From the NCBI RefSeq assembly GCF_001570725.1, contig NZ_BCNV01000001.1, forward strand, positions 3,906,001-3,970,000: a stretch of 64,000 nucleotides of DNA, given 5' to 3'. Made by a program: the position numbers and the translations under genes. Numbering within the stretch: the first letter of the stretch is position 1; each line of letters begins with the position of its first letter. Source of the stretch: Paenibacillus amylolyticus. GTDB taxonomy: Bacteria > Bacillota > Bacilli > Paenibacillales > Paenibacillaceae. Below, piece after piece: positions 51,254-60,858 of this stretch. Below the pieces are notes generated by a model. It was not told the origin of the DNA, did no database searches, and saw only the letters and a list, made by a program, of their open reading frames with translations.

Positions 51254-52827
51254 CTCAGGAAACGACGACAACGACAACATCGGTACAAGGACAGTCGGAA
51301 ACAGGTACTTCTGTCTCCACTTCGGTTCAACCTGAGACGGTTACAACATTCAGTGCACAGACCCTGTCTCCTGCTCCGGAACAATCATTGATTTTTGAAC
51401 TCAGCAGCCCTGGACGTGTCGCTTATTCCTTGCCAGAATGTGACGTTCCTCGCCAGTCTGCCGATACGTTGATTCCCCGGGAAATGCTCCGTTCGGAAGC
51501 AGCGGCACTGCCGGAAGTATTCGAGGTAGATGTTATCAGGCACTATACTGCGCTGTCCCGTCGCAACTTCGGTGTAGACAACGGATTTTATCCACTGGGC
51601 TCTTGTACGATGAAATACAATCCGAAGATTAATGAGGATGTTGCACGTTATAACGGTTTTGCCAAAATCCATCCGTACCAGCATGAATCCAGCATTCAAG
51701 GTGCACTTGAACTGTTATATACGTTGCAAAACGACCTTGCAGGTCTGACAGGTATGGACGCTGTGACCCTGCAACCAGCCGCTGGTGCTCATGGAGAATG
51801 GACTGGACTTATGATGATTCGTGCCTACCACGAAGGTCGTGGTGAACAACGTACCAAAGTCATCGTGCCCGATTCTTCTCATGGTACCAACCCGGCAAGT
51901 GCAACCGTTGCAGGATTTGAGACTGTGACAATTCCGTCCCGTGCAGACGGACTGGTCGATCTGGACGCACTCCGTGCAGCCGTCGGTTCGGATACAGCAG
52001 CATTGATGCTGACGAACCCGAATACACTTGGTTTGTTCGAGAAAGACATTCAGGAGATTGCATCCATCGTGCATCAGGCTGGTGGCTTGTTGTATTACGA
52101 TGGAGCCAACTCGAATGCCATTATGGGCATTACCCGTCCGGGTGATATGGGCTTTGACGTGGTGCATCTGAACTTGCACAAAACGATGAGTACACCTCAC
52201 GGCGGTGGTGGACCCGGTGCCGGACCAGTCGGCGTGAAGAGTCGTCTGATTCCGTTCCTGCCTAAACCGATGGTCATTAAGAACGAACAGGGCGTATATG
52301 CACTGGACCGTGAAGGAGATCAATCCATTGGTCGAGTGAAAGCCTACTACGGCAACTTCGGTATTTTGGTACGCGCCTATGCCTACATTCGCACCTATGG
52401 ACCGGAAGGTTTACGCCGTGTATCTGAGTGTGCGGTACTGAATGCCAACTATATGATGGCACGCCTCGCACCTTACTATGAGATTCCATATCCAGGCGTA
52501 TGTAAACATGAATTCGTGATGTCTGGTCGGGGATTGAAGCAATATGGTGTGCGTACACTAGATGTTGCCAAACGATTGCTTGATTTTGGATATCACCCGC
52601 CTACGGTGTACTTCCCGCTCAATGTGGAGGAATGCATCATGATCGAGCCGACAGAGACCGAAAGCAAAGAAACGCTGGATGGATTCATAGATACGATGAT
52701 ACGGATTGCCAAAGAAGCGGAAGAGACACCTGAATTGGTCCTCAACGCACCTTACGGTACACCGGTTACTCGTCTTGATGAGACAACCGCGGCCCGCAAA
52801 CCTGTATTGAACTGCGCTTGCAGTTAA
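51250..52827 (+). CDS. gcvPB: Glycine dehydrogenase (decarboxylating) subunit 2, with unusual N-terminal extension
   Basis: The PLP-bearing half of the P protein. The PLP lysine lies in [20 protein letters not shown], and [20 protein letters not shown] and [11 protein letters not shown] are typical. At 525 residues it is longer than the usual ~485-490: ~38 extra residues at the N-terminus are Thr/Ser/Gln-rich ([18 protein letters not shown] and more) before the conserved [18 protein letters not shown]. The start is GTG 51250, overlapping the gcvPA stop (GTGA). No internal ATG or better start is seen before the conserved part, so the extension is probably translated. A gcv-operon terminator follows. 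Confidence 0.96.
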   Translation: MTQETTTTTTSVQGQSETGTSVSTSVQPETVTTFSAQTLSPAPEQSLIFELSSPGRVAYSLPECDVPRQSADTLIPREMLRSEAAALPEVFEVDVIRHYTALSRRNFGVDNGFYPLGSCTMKYNPKINEDVARYNGFAKIHPYQHESSIQGALELLYTLQNDLAGLTGMDAVTLQPAAGAHGEWTGLMMIRAYHEGRGEQRTKVIVPDSSHGTNPASATVAGFETVTIPSRADGLVDLDALRAAVGSDTAALMLTNPNTLGLFEKDIQEIASIVHQAGGLLYYDGANSNAIMGITRPGDMGFDVVHLNLHKTMSTPHGGGGPGAGPVGVKSRLIPFLPKPMVIKNEQGVYALDREGDQSIGRVKAYYGNFGILVRAYAYIRTYGPEGLRRVSECAVLNANYMMARLAPYYEIPYPGVCKHEFVMSGRGLKQYGVRTLDVAKRLLDFGYHPPTVYFPLNVEECIMIEPTETESKETLDGFIDTMIRIAKEAEETPELVLNAPYGTPVTRLDETTAARKPVLNCACS

Positions 52828-52848
52828 GCACTAAGTGAATTACTAATC

Positions 52849-52891
52849 CATGCTCTTGCTGATGTTAACTACATCAGTAAGAGCATTTTTT
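52849..52891 (+). terminator. Terminator of the gcv operon
   Basis: TGCTCTT-G-CTGATGT and ACATCAG-T-AAGAGCA, ~14-bp stem with one mismatch, then TTTTTT. Confidence 0.9.
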
Positions 52892-52954
52892 GGGCTAGAC
52901 AGTACAGAACCTTTCTCCTTGAGCTCCCCTTCTAAACCCTATACATTTCGAGCA

Positions 52955-52994
52955 ACAAAAAAAGCCGATATCCACATGATTCGCGGATACCGGC
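52955..52994 (-). terminator. Terminator of ptsI
   Basis: GCCG-G-TATCC pairs with GGATA-T-CGGC, then TTTTTTTG on the minus strand. Confidence 0.85.
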
Positions 52995-53066
52995 AAAATC
53001 GCTGCATGAATGCAGCTCATTATCGGAAAAAGAAAAACCTCAAATCCGGAGGAAACCCCGGCAAAA

Positions 53067-54779
53067 TTACGCTTGAATGCTTTGAACCAATTCAACAACT
53101 TGTTCAGCCGTTTGCATATCCAGAGCTTTAGCAGCCAGTTCCTGCATATCCGCACGGGACAGCTTGGTGATCTGACTACGAGCTGGCAGAATGGATGTTG
53201 CGCTCATGCTGAACTCATCCAATCCAAGACCGAGCAGCAATGGAATTGCTGTTTCGTCTCCTGCCATCTCACCACACATGCCAACCCATTTGCCTTCACG
53301 ATGCGCTGCATCGATAACCATTTTAACCAAACGCAAAATGGCTGGGTTGTAAGGTTGGTACAGATATGCCACTCGTTCGTTCATACGGTCAGCAGCCATT
53401 GTGTATTGAATCAGATCGTTCGTTCCGATACTGAAGAAATCCACTTCTTTGGCAAATTGATCCGCCAGAACTGCAGTCGAAGGAATTTCGACCATGATTC
53501 CGAGTTGAATGCTGTCAGAAACAGCAATCCCTTCAGCAACCAGCTTCTCTTTCTCTTCGAGCAAGACAGCTTTTGCTTCACGGAATTCACCCAGTGTTGC
53601 GATCATTGGGAACATGACACGCAGGTTTCCATGTACGCTTGCACGCAGCAATGCACGCAATTGTGTACGGAAGATATCCAGACGGTCCAGACACAGACGA
53701 ACTGCGCGGAAGCCGAGGAATGGATTCATTTCTTTTGGCAGATCCAGGTATGGAAGCTCTTTGTCTCCACCGATGTCGAGTGTACGAACAACGACAGGTT
53801 TGCCTTCCATTTTTTCCAGTACCGCTTTGTAAGCATTATACTGAATGTCTTCGGAAGGAAGCTTGTCTCTGCCCATGTACAAGAACTCGGTACGGTACAG
53901 GCCTACAGCCTCGCCACCGTTCTCCAGAACACCCGTTACATCATTCGGTGTACCGATGTTGGCTGCAAGTTCAACATGAACGTTGTCCACCGTTACTGTT
54001 GGCTCATCACGAAGTTTTCTCCACTCTGCACGTTGTGCATCATACTGTTCCTGTTTGGCACGGTATTCAGCAATAACTTCATCAGTAGGGTTAACCAGTA
54101 CGTGACCATCCAGACCGTCAACAATGATCATATCGCCTTGTTTCGCTTGAGCCAAGATGTCCTTGGTTCCAACAACAGCCGGAATTTCAAGAGAGCGAGC
54201 CATGATCGCCGAGTGAGAAGTACGTCCACCAATGTTGGTTGCAAAACCTTTAACAAATTGGCGGTTCAATTGAGCCGTGTCGGAAGGCGTCAGATCCTCG
54301 GCAAGCACGATTACTTCTTCATTGATCTCAGCCGGACTCATGAAGTCGATACCAAGCAAGTGATTTAGCACACGTTTGGTAACGTCACGCATATCTGCTG
54401 CACGTTCCTGCAGGTATGCACTCTTCATGTTCTCGAACATGGAGATAAATTGCGATGCCGTTTCGTTCAAAGCAAATTCTGCATTGATCATGTCATCTGC
54501 AATTCTAGCTTTAACCGGATCAATCAGTTCCGGGTCATTCAGAATGAGCAAATGCGAAGCAAAAATCTCAGCTTTTTTCTCACCAAGCTCTTGTAAAGTA
54601 CGCTCTTTGATCGCCTCAAGCTCAGCCTGGGATTTCCCCAGAGCTGAGTCGAGTTTCGCGATTTCTGCGTCAACGTCGTTAATTTGGCGTTTTTCTACAG
54701 AGTAGTCAGGATGCTCCAAGATAAACGCCTTGGCGATAGCAATACCCGCCGAAGCCGCGATCCCGGAGACATTAAGCAT
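53067..54779 (-). CDS. ptsI: PTS enzyme I
   Basis: Enzyme I takes phosphate from phosphoenolpyruvate and gives it to HPr, the first step for all PTS sugars. The 570-residue protein has the active-site His in [24 protein letters not shown], the PEP-site blocks [20 protein letters not shown] and [26 protein letters not shown] (in part), and the signature [20 protein letters not shown]. Its ATG lies 8 bases inside ptsH, the usual overlap, so HPr and EI are coupled. Ends in its own terminator. Confidence 0.98.
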   Translation of the reverse strand: MLNVSGIAASAGIAIAKAFILEHPDYSVEKRQINDVDAEIAKLDSALGKSQAELEAIKERTLQELGEKKAEIFASHLLILNDPELIDPVKARIADDMINAEFALNETASQFISMFENMKSAYLQERAADMRDVTKRVLNHLLGIDFMSPAEINEEVIVLAEDLTPSDTAQLNRQFVKGFATNIGGRTSHSAIMARSLEIPAVVGTKDILAQAKQGDMIIVDGLDGHVLVNPTDEVIAEYRAKQEQYDAQRAEWRKLRDEPTVTVDNVHVELAANIGTPNDVTGVLENGGEAVGLYRTEFLYMGRDKLPSEDIQYNAYKAVLEKMEGKPVVVRTLDIGGDKELPYLDLPKEMNPFLGFRAVRLCLDRLDIFRTQLRALLRASVHGNLRVMFPMIATLGEFREAKAVLLEEKEKLVAEGIAVSDSIQLGIMVEIPSTAVLADQFAKEVDFFSIGTNDLIQYTMAADRMNERVAYLYQPYNPAILRLVKMVIDAAHREGKWVGMCGEMAGDETAIPLLLGLGLDEFSMSATSILPARSQITKLSRADMQELAAKALDMQTAEQVVELVQSIQA

Positions 54780-55047
54780 TAATTTCGCCCAACCCTTCGT
54801 TAACCATAACGTCAGTCAAAGCTTGAAGAGCTTCAGCTTCGCCTTCGCCTTCAACGATGATGCTGATAGTGTCGCCTTGTTCCAATCCGAGGGAAAGAAC
54901 GCCCAGGATGGATTTCAACGTTACTTTTTTACCGTTAGCTTCTGCAAAGGATTCTGCACCTTTGAATTTGTTAGCTGTATTAACCAGGGCTGTCGCCGGA
55001 CGTGCGTGGATACCATCTTCGTCTGTAATTCTGAATGTTTGTTGCAT
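54772..55047 (-). CDS. ptsH: Phosphocarrier protein HPr
   Basis: HPr receives phosphate from EI on His14 ([13 protein letters not shown]) and passes it to EIIA domains. The regulatory serine phosphorylated by HPr kinase is Ser46 ([13 protein letters not shown]), needed for CcpA-mediated repression at the cre sites in this window. At 91 residues it is slightly longer than average. The start [12 protein letters not shown] (ATG 55047) matches the family; in-frame upstream codons include another ATG at 55056 but would add non-family residues. Confidence 0.97.
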   Translation of the reverse strand: MQQTFRITDEDGIHARPATALVNTANKFKGAESFAEANGKKVTLKSILGVLSLGLEQGDTISIIVEGEGEAEALQALTDVMVNEGLGEINA

Positions 55048-55124
55048 TACAATCATCTCACTTTCAGTAATTTGGTTTAGGCATTGCATATATTTACACT
55101 TGCTTGCCATCGTCGTAACACTTC

Positions 55125-57176
55125 TTATTTTATCTCAATGATTGGCTGATCGCCAACTTTCAGCACTCCACTCTTCTTCAAGGTCACTGTGGAGCCCTCT
55201 GGCAGGTTGGTGAAAATAACTGGTGAAATGATCGAAGGAGCGTTTGCTTTGACATACTCCAGATCCACTTCCATAATCGGCTGACCAGCCGATACCAGAT
55301 CACCTTCCTGCACCAGTACGTTAAAGCCTTGACCTTTCAGCTTCACCGTATTGACACCTATATGAACAAGCACTTCCTTGCCACCGTCAGACATGATGCC
55401 CACGGCGTGTTTGCTTGGAAATACATTAAACACTTTACCATACACAGGAGAAGTTATTGTGCCATCATGTGGCAAAATAGCGAATCCATCACCTGTCATT
55501 TTCTCAGCAAAGACCGGATCAGGTACGTTCGAAATGTCCAGCAATTCACCGTTGACTGGCATTACGATATCCTCAGCAACGATACGTTCGCCTTGCTCAC
55601 CTTGTGCCTTCTCCTCTTCAGGAGTTGGTTTAGCAGCCGCTGGCGTTGGTGCTGGTGTTCGTCCTGCAATAATATCCTGCATTTGAGATTTAATCGTATC
55701 GGAACGTGTTCCGAAGATGGCTTGAACATTATTACCCACTTCAAGCACACCAGATGCACCCAATTGTTTCAAACGATCTTTTTTTACATTGGATTTCTCA
55801 TTCACTTCAATCCGCAAACGAGTAATACAAGCGTCCAGATGTTTGATGTTCTCTTTGCCACCAAAAGCTTCGAGAATGTTATGAGGCAGATCATCCGTTG
55901 AACCGGAGCCTGCGCCAGACGCTGTTTCAGGCGTTGCCTCTTCGCGTCCTGGTGTTTTGAGATTGAATTTGCGAATGATCAATCGGAAACCGAAATAGTA
56001 GATCACTGCAAGAATCAAGCCGACGATAATCACGTCCCACCAAGGTGTACGGTTCGGAATAATACCGAAGATCAGGAAGTCAATGAACCCACCGGAGAAG
56101 GTCATACCGATCTTGACACCCAGAATTTGCATGGTCATGAAAGACAAACCTGCAAAGATACAGTGTACTGCAAACAGGATTGGAGCTACAAACAGGAACG
56201 AGAATTCAAGTGGTTCAGTGATCCCTGTCAGGAACGAAGTCAACGCTGCCGAACCCATAATACCTGCAACATACTTTTTGTGTTCTGGTCTTGCTTCATG
56301 GTACATCGCAAGAGCAGCCGCTGGCAAACCGAACATCATGAACGGGAATTTACCAACCTGGAACGTTCCTGCTGTGAGGTTTGCACCATCACGCAATTGA
56401 TTGAAGAAGATCTGCTGGTCACCACGGATGACATCTCCAGCTTTGTTTACGTACTCACCGAACTCAAACCAGAATGGGGAGTAGAAAATGTGGTGAAGAC
56501 CGAACGGAATTAATGACCGTTCCACGACTCCGAAGATGAAGGCCGACAATGTCGGGCTTGTATCTACCATGAAGTGAGACACAGCATTCAATCCATTTTG
56601 AATCGGTGGCCAGATAATCACCAGAAGCAACCCGATTAAGAGGGAAACAACCGAAGTGATAATCGGAACAAATCGTTTACCTGCAAAGAAACCCAGGTAA
56701 GACGGCAGTTCGATTTTGAAAAATCGATTGTAACACAGCGCGGCGGCGATACCTATGATAATACCTCCGAACACGCCTGTACTTAATGTTGGGATACCCA
56801 AGATGCTGGCATAACCCGGCACTTCGCCGATCATTGCCGGGGTAACCCCTACTGCGGTACCCAGTGTGACGTTCATGACCAGATAACCGATGATGGCTGC
56901 AAGACCTGCAACCCCTTCGCCACCGGCCAATCCGACGGCTACACCGACGGCGAACAGCAATGCCAGATTATCAAATACGATCTGACCTGCGTTCATCATA
57001 ATTGTTGCGATCGAGTTCACCCAAGGGGTGTCGAGCGCCGTTACATATTGCAAAAAGTCTGGATTAACCAACATGTTACCAATTCCGAGCAGCAAACCTG
57101 CCGCAGGCAGAATGGCTACAGGCAACATGAGAGCTTTACCGACTCTTTGCAATACACCGAAGAGCTTTTTAAACAT
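55125..57176 (-). CDS. ptsG: PTS glucose transporter EIICBA (PtsG)
   Basis: PtsG imports and phosphorylates glucose. The 683-residue protein has EIIC first (MFKKLFGVLQRVGKALMLPVAILPAAGLLLG in blocks; ~1-400), EIIB with the phosphocysteine in LDACITRLRIEV (~455), and EIIA with the phosphohistidine in EVLVHIGVNTVKLKGQGF (~595). AAAGGGAG precedes ATG 57176. It lies between glcT and ptsH-ptsI on the same strand. The leader before it contains a long-range terminator/antiterminator pair, the target of GlcT. Confidence 0.97.
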   Translation of the reverse strand: MFKKLFGVLQRVGKALMLPVAILPAAGLLLGIGNMLVNPDFLQYVTALDTPWVNSIATIMMNAGQIVFDNLALLFAVGVAVGLAGGEGVAGLAAIIGYLVMNVTLGTAVGVTPAMIGEVPGYASILGIPTLSTGVFGGIIIGIAAALCYNRFFKIELPSYLGFFAGKRFVPIITSVVSLLIGLLLVIIWPPIQNGLNAVSHFMVDTSPTLSAFIFGVVERSLIPFGLHHIFYSPFWFEFGEYVNKAGDVIRGDQQIFFNQLRDGANLTAGTFQVGKFPFMMFGLPAAALAMYHEARPEHKKYVAGIMGSAALTSFLTGITEPLEFSFLFVAPILFAVHCIFAGLSFMTMQILGVKIGMTFSGGFIDFLIFGIIPNRTPWWDVIIVGLILAVIYYFGFRLIIRKFNLKTPGREEATPETASGAGSGSTDDLPHNILEAFGGKENIKHLDACITRLRIEVNEKSNVKKDRLKQLGASGVLEVGNNVQAIFGTRSDTIKSQMQDIIAGRTPAPTPAAAKPTPEEEKAQGEQGERIVAEDIVMPVNGELLDISNVPDPVFAEKMTGDGFAILPHDGTITSPVYGKVFNVFPSKHAVGIMSDGGKEVLVHIGVNTVKLKGQGFNVLVQEGDLVSAGQPIMEVDLEYVKANAPSIISPVIFTNLPEGSTVTLKKSGVLKVGDQPIIEIK

Positions 57177-57238
57177 CGCGTCGTATTCTCCCTTTCGTCT
57201 AAGTTGTGTGTCGTGATGCAAGCAAGGGGACACAAAAA

Positions 57239-57331
57239 AGGCATGAATTAATAAAGTGAACTGTACCAACCTTGGGGTATAGCATACCCTGTACAAGGAA
57301 AGAACAATCACACTCTAGTTAACTCATGCCT
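57239..57331 (-). promoter_or_regulatory. ptsG leader with GlcT antitermination (RAT) region
   Basis: On the minus strand AGGCATGAGTTAA (57319-57331) can pair with TTAATTCATGCCT (57239-57251), followed by TTTTTTGTG, giving a long terminator stem. Between them CCTTG-TACA-GGGTAT and ATACCC-CAAGG form a second hairpin. PRD antiterminators such as GlcT bind a hairpin overlapping the terminator's left arm; the exact RAT is not resolved by eye. Confidence 0.6.
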
Positions 57332-57463
57332 GATCGAGTCAGTAACACGTCGCTTTTGTTTATTCAGTTGCTTGATTACGGAGACCATTGTAGCACCAGT
57401 TCTAATCCATTGCAAGCCTTTACAGCAAAAAAATCAATCCCGCATTCCATCATTGGAATGATT

Positions 57464-58318
57464 TCACTTATTCTCTTCTTCTTTCCGCTGATACAGTCGT
57501 TGAAGATGTATAGTCAGATAGCCTACTTCCGCAGGATAAACAGGCAGGCTTAGCCTTTTCTCCATCACTTTGGTCAGCTTCCATGCAAGCGAGTACATTT
57601 CGGGGTACTCCAACTTAAGCAGCGAATCCAATTTATGAAGTTCTTCGACTTTGTCTCCACGGCGAACACGCTCAAGTGCGAATCGAAGATGAGTCAGCAA
57701 ACGGGAGTAGTCAAGCGATTCCGTTTCAAACGAATAATCGAGTTGGTCGGACACCAGGCTCACCAAATCGGTGATCAGCTGTGAGTGTTCACGTACCTGG
57801 GATATATTCTGGTTGGTCATTGCGCTATAGATATGAAGGGCAACAAAACCAATCTCGTCCATCCCCAAATCTACACCCATTTTCTCCTTGATCAGACGAA
57901 CAGCGTATTCTCCCATTCGATATTCTTCAGGGTAGATCTCACGAGTTTCATATAAAAACGGGTTCTGTATGACAATTCCTTGCTCCTTGCGTTTTAACGC
58001 GAAAGAAATATGATCGGTTAATGCAATATGGATATGTTCATTCAGCGGAACGTCCGTACGCTCTGCAATATACGTAATGACTTCGTTAATAATCTCGATC
58101 AACGCTTCATCCACCTGTGGAAGAAGCTGCTTGTACTGCTCTTGCTCTTGCTGGTTTCTCAAAATGAACATCTTCTCTACAGCCATCAGTGGAATAATGT
58201 CATTAGTTTTCCTGTTGAAGCCGATGCCTTTACCAATCACGACGACTTCCCCATGTTCAGGATGTTGTGCAATGATTACATTATTATTTAGCGCTTTGGC
58301 TACATGCAGGCTACTCAA
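57464..58318 (-). CDS. glcT: PRD-type transcriptional antiterminator GlcT
   Basis: GlcT binds a hairpin in the ptsG leader and prevents termination when glucose is present; EIIGlc phosphorylates it to switch it off. The N-terminal RNA-binding (CAT) domain (~1-58) shows VAKALNNNVIIAQHPEHGEVVVIGKGIGFNRK in sequence blocks. PRD1 and PRD2 follow, with conserved His in NEHIHIALTDHISFALKR and EIGFVALHIYSA. The ATG-less start is read as TTG 58318, which has AGAGG 8 bases upstream; a GTG three codons earlier abuts the same site. It precedes its target gene ptsG. Confidence 0.93.
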   Translation of the reverse strand: MSSLHVAKALNNNVIIAQHPEHGEVVVIGKGIGFNRKTNDIIPLMAVEKMFILRNQQEQEQYKQLLPQVDEALIEIINEVITYIAERTDVPLNEHIHIALTDHISFALKRKEQGIVIQNPFLYETREIYPEEYRMGEYAVRLIKEKMGVDLGMDEIGFVALHIYSAMTNQNISQVREHSQLITDLVSLVSDQLDYSFETESLDYSRLLTHLRFALERVRRGDKVEELHKLDSLLKLEYPEMYSLAWKLTKVMEKRLSLPVYPAEVGYLTIHLQRLYQRKEEENK

Positions 58319-58375
58319 AGTTTGCACCTCTTTTTCACACCATCTTAGATGTGATAAGTCACACCCTAGTTAAGA

Positions 58376-58416
58376 ACGAAAAGACATCCGGAGCAGGCAA
58401 ATCGCGCCGGACGTCT
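58376..58416 (-). terminator. Terminator of floT
   Basis: AGAC-G-TCCGG pairs with CCGGA-T-GTCT; the minus strand continues TTTTCG. It separates floT from the glcT promoter region. Confidence 0.7.
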
Positions 58417-58483
58417 CGCTTAAAAAGTAACAAAAATTCGCCTTAAGGTCAATAGAACAACCATGCAACATTCGAAGTGCTTC

Positions 58484-60040
58484 TTACTCGTCAACCCCAG
58501 CTCTTTCCACAATCTTGTCGATTATTGAAGGAGTTGTAACTGCCTCGCTCTGTTGGATGGCAACCGGCGCAGGTGTTTTGGTCTTGGTAAGGCCTTTAAT
58601 CAGCTGTTCTACATCGATGCCGGATACGCTCTTGAGCATCTCTGGTGCCGTCGCCATTAACTCGGTAACATAGTTACTAACCCGCGTGGCACCTTCACCT
58701 TTACCTGTATCTACCACAGTCAGTTTATCAATGGATGCAATTGGCTCTGCAATTTTGCCAGCCAGTTCAGGCAACATTTTGACAATGATATCGAGTACAG
58801 CCGCTTCGCCAAACTTCTGGAACGCCTCGGCCAGTTTTTCCTTCGCTTCTGCTTCCGCAAGACCACGTAGACGAATAACCTCTGCATCCGCTGTACCTTT
58901 GGCAAGTTCCGCATCCGCCATAGCCTGACCTTCAAGTCGCTTCTGTTCAGCGGTTGCTTTGGCATGCGTTTCGATGGAGTACTGTACCGCATCGGCTTCA
59001 CGCATTCTCTTGGCTTTATCCGCTTCAGCCGCCTGCTCCACCGCATAACGATCTGCTTCTGCCTTTTTCTTCACTTCAGCATCATATTGCTTCTCACGTA
59101 CGACGATTTCTTTTTCTTGCAGATCGATCTCACGTTCTTTACGAACGAGTTCAACCTTCATTTCTTCTTCCACTACGGTCTGTCTCGCACGAGCTTCATG
59201 GATATGATACGCCTGATCGGCTTCCGCTTTCGCTGTATCCTGATCCCGCTTAAACGTGGCAACTTTCAGTTCCTTCTCTTTGGCTGCTTCGGCGATATTG
59301 GTATCCCGCAGCAACTCCGCTTTTTGACCCTGTTCTTCCGCATTGGCCTTCTGAATACGTGCATCACGCATCGCTTCCGCTTCAGCAATTTCGGCATCAC
59401 GCTTCACCGCGGCAATTCTCGGTTTACCAAGAGCATCCAGGTAGCCCTGTTTGTCACGAACGTCCTTAATGGTAAATGAGACAATCTGCAATCCCATTTT
59501 CTTCAGATCTCTAGCTGCGACTCCTTGAACCTCTTGCGCAAATCGATCCCGGTTCCGATATACTTCTTCCACCGTCATCGTACCGAGGATGGCCCGCAAA
59601 TGCCCCTCCAGTACCTCCTGTGCTTCGCTTCTCAGCGCTTCTACAGGTTTACCGATGAATTGCTCAGCTGCCGTAGCAACGTCCTCTACAGCGCCCCCAA
59701 CCTTGATAATAGCGACACCGTCTGCAATAACTGGAACACCTTGTTCCGTGTACACTTCAGGTGTGGAGACATCCAGCTTGTGAGACAATAAGGAGATAAA
59801 CTCGGATTGCTGGAACACTGGCAGGATAAAAGCACCGCCACCGCGAACAATTTTAATTTTCCGGCCAGAATCATCATCGGAAATATTTTTGCTTCCCAAG
59901 AATGATCCCGTAACGATCATCGCTTCATCCGGTCCAACCGTTTTGTATCTCGCCCAGAAAGCCAGACCTAAAATTAGAATGACTCCGACCACAACTATAG
60001 GAATCAATAAAACATCCCAATTCAAATTCAAATTATCCAT
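58484..60040 (-). CDS. floT: Flotillin FloT (YuaG-like)
   Basis: Flotillins scaffold functional membrane microdomains. The 518-residue protein has an N-terminal membrane hairpin (LLIPIVVVGVILILGLAFWA), an SPFH/PHB domain (~35-215), and a long Ala/Glu/Lys coiled coil (~220-400) made of repeated EAEA and KADA units (AEAMRDARIQKANAEEQ; AKGTADAEVIRLRGLAEAEAK in blocks). The C-terminal tail is variable. AGGGGAG precedes the ATG. It forms a two-gene operon with the NfeD-like protein upstream, as in B. subtilis yuaFG, behind a SigW-type promoter. Confidence 0.95.
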   Translation of the reverse strand: MDNLNLNWDVLLIPIVVVGVILILGLAFWARYKTVGPDEAMIVTGSFLGSKNISDDDSGRKIKIVRGGGAFILPVFQQSEFISLLSHKLDVSTPEVYTEQGVPVIADGVAIIKVGGAVEDVATAAEQFIGKPVEALRSEAQEVLEGHLRAILGTMTVEEVYRNRDRFAQEVQGVAARDLKKMGLQIVSFTIKDVRDKQGYLDALGKPRIAAVKRDAEIAEAEAMRDARIQKANAEEQGQKAELLRDTNIAEAAKEKELKVATFKRDQDTAKAEADQAYHIHEARARQTVVEEEMKVELVRKEREIDLQEKEIVVREKQYDAEVKKKAEADRYAVEQAAEADKAKRMREADAVQYSIETHAKATAEQKRLEGQAMADAELAKGTADAEVIRLRGLAEAEAKEKLAEAFQKFGEAAVLDIIVKMLPELAGKIAEPIASIDKLTVVDTGKGEGATRVSNYVTELMATAPEMLKSVSGIDVEQLIKGLTKTKTPAPVAIQQSEAVTTPSIIDKIVERAGVDE

Positions 60041-60103
60041 TCCACATCTCTCCCCTTATTCATTCATGATGAGTGCTTAAAATACTTAGGTGATAAGAAT
60101 ACT

Positions 60104-60640
60104 TTATAAATCTTTAAGTACATTTTCATCCCATTCCGACACACGCAGTACACCGTCTACTACATCCACAACAACAACACGCGCTCCCGCCGCAATGGGG
60201 AGGTGTTCAAAGCTGGATGCTGTCTGAATCGTACTACCGGAAGCAAAACGAATCATCACTTCACCAAAACCTTTTTCCGGCACCGGAATGGTAATTTCCC
60301 CAATTTTTCCTGATAACTCTTTCATTGAAAATGCAATCGAGACATCGCTGTTACGCATCGGTTTGATATATGCGAAGAATACCAGCATGGCTGCAGCAAT
60401 ACCTATAAGCAGGGATAATATTAGAACCGACATCGCACTTAATGAACTATAACGTGTCAGCATAATGCCTGCCCCACCAAAGGTTGTAATGGAACCAGCT
60501 AACACAACGGGTTTGAAAAAATCAAGACCTGGCATTTCGAAGGCTCCGTCCAGCAAACCATCAATCAAGTCACCCAGCACAAGGCTGACAACCGCAAATA
60601 TTGCTCCTCCGATTAGACACCCCCAATAAATCGTCTCCAT
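60104..60640 (-). CDS. yuaF: NfeD-like membrane protein (YuaF-like)
   Basis: A 178-residue protein with three to four membrane helices (IYWGCLIGGAIFAVVSLVLGD; VVLAGSITTFGGAGIMLTRY; MSVLILSLLIGIAAAMLVFFAY). A C-terminal OB-fold NfeD domain follows (~105-175; GKIGEITIPVPEKGFGEVMI; AGARVVVVDVVDGVLRV). NfeD proteins partner with flotillins or stomatins; here the partner floT follows by 63 bp. GGAGAGGAGG precedes the ATG. Confidence 0.93.
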   Translation of the reverse strand: METIYWGCLIGGAIFAVVSLVLGDLIDGLLDGAFEMPGLDFFKPVVLAGSITTFGGAGIMLTRYSSLSAMSVLILSLLIGIAAAMLVFFAYIKPMRNSDVSIAFSMKELSGKIGEITIPVPEKGFGEVMIRFASGSTIQTASSFEHLPIAAGARVVVVDVVDGVLRVSEWDENVLKDL

Positions 60641-60701
60641 CCCCTGTTCCTCCTCTCCTCTGCCGCAAATTCATCCTAACTGGGCATTCCACATGTAAAT
60701 A

Positions 60702-60729
60702 AATACGTAACTAACCTCAAAATGTTTCA
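60702..60729 (-). promoter_or_regulatory. SigW-type (ECF) promoter of yuaF-floT
   Basis: Minus-strand TGAAAC (60724-60729), exactly 16 bp, CGTATT (60702-60707). It matches the SigW consensus TGAAAC-N16-CGTA perfectly, as at B. subtilis yuaFG, and predicts induction by cell-envelope stress. Confidence 0.8.
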
Positions 60730-60775
60730 AAATCTTTCCTCAAATGTATTCTGGAGCCGATAATGGGTATTACAT

Positions 60776-60814
60776 AAAAAAACCGCAAGCCCCCATGAAG
60801 GAGACTTGCGGCTA
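60776..60814 (-). terminator. Terminator of the alcohol dehydrogenase gene
   Basis: CCGCAAG/CTTGCGG stem with T7 following on the minus strand. Confidence 0.85.
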
Positions 60815-60858
60815 TTAAACAACAGGATGTGTCTGTTCACTTGTCAGTGATAATTGAA

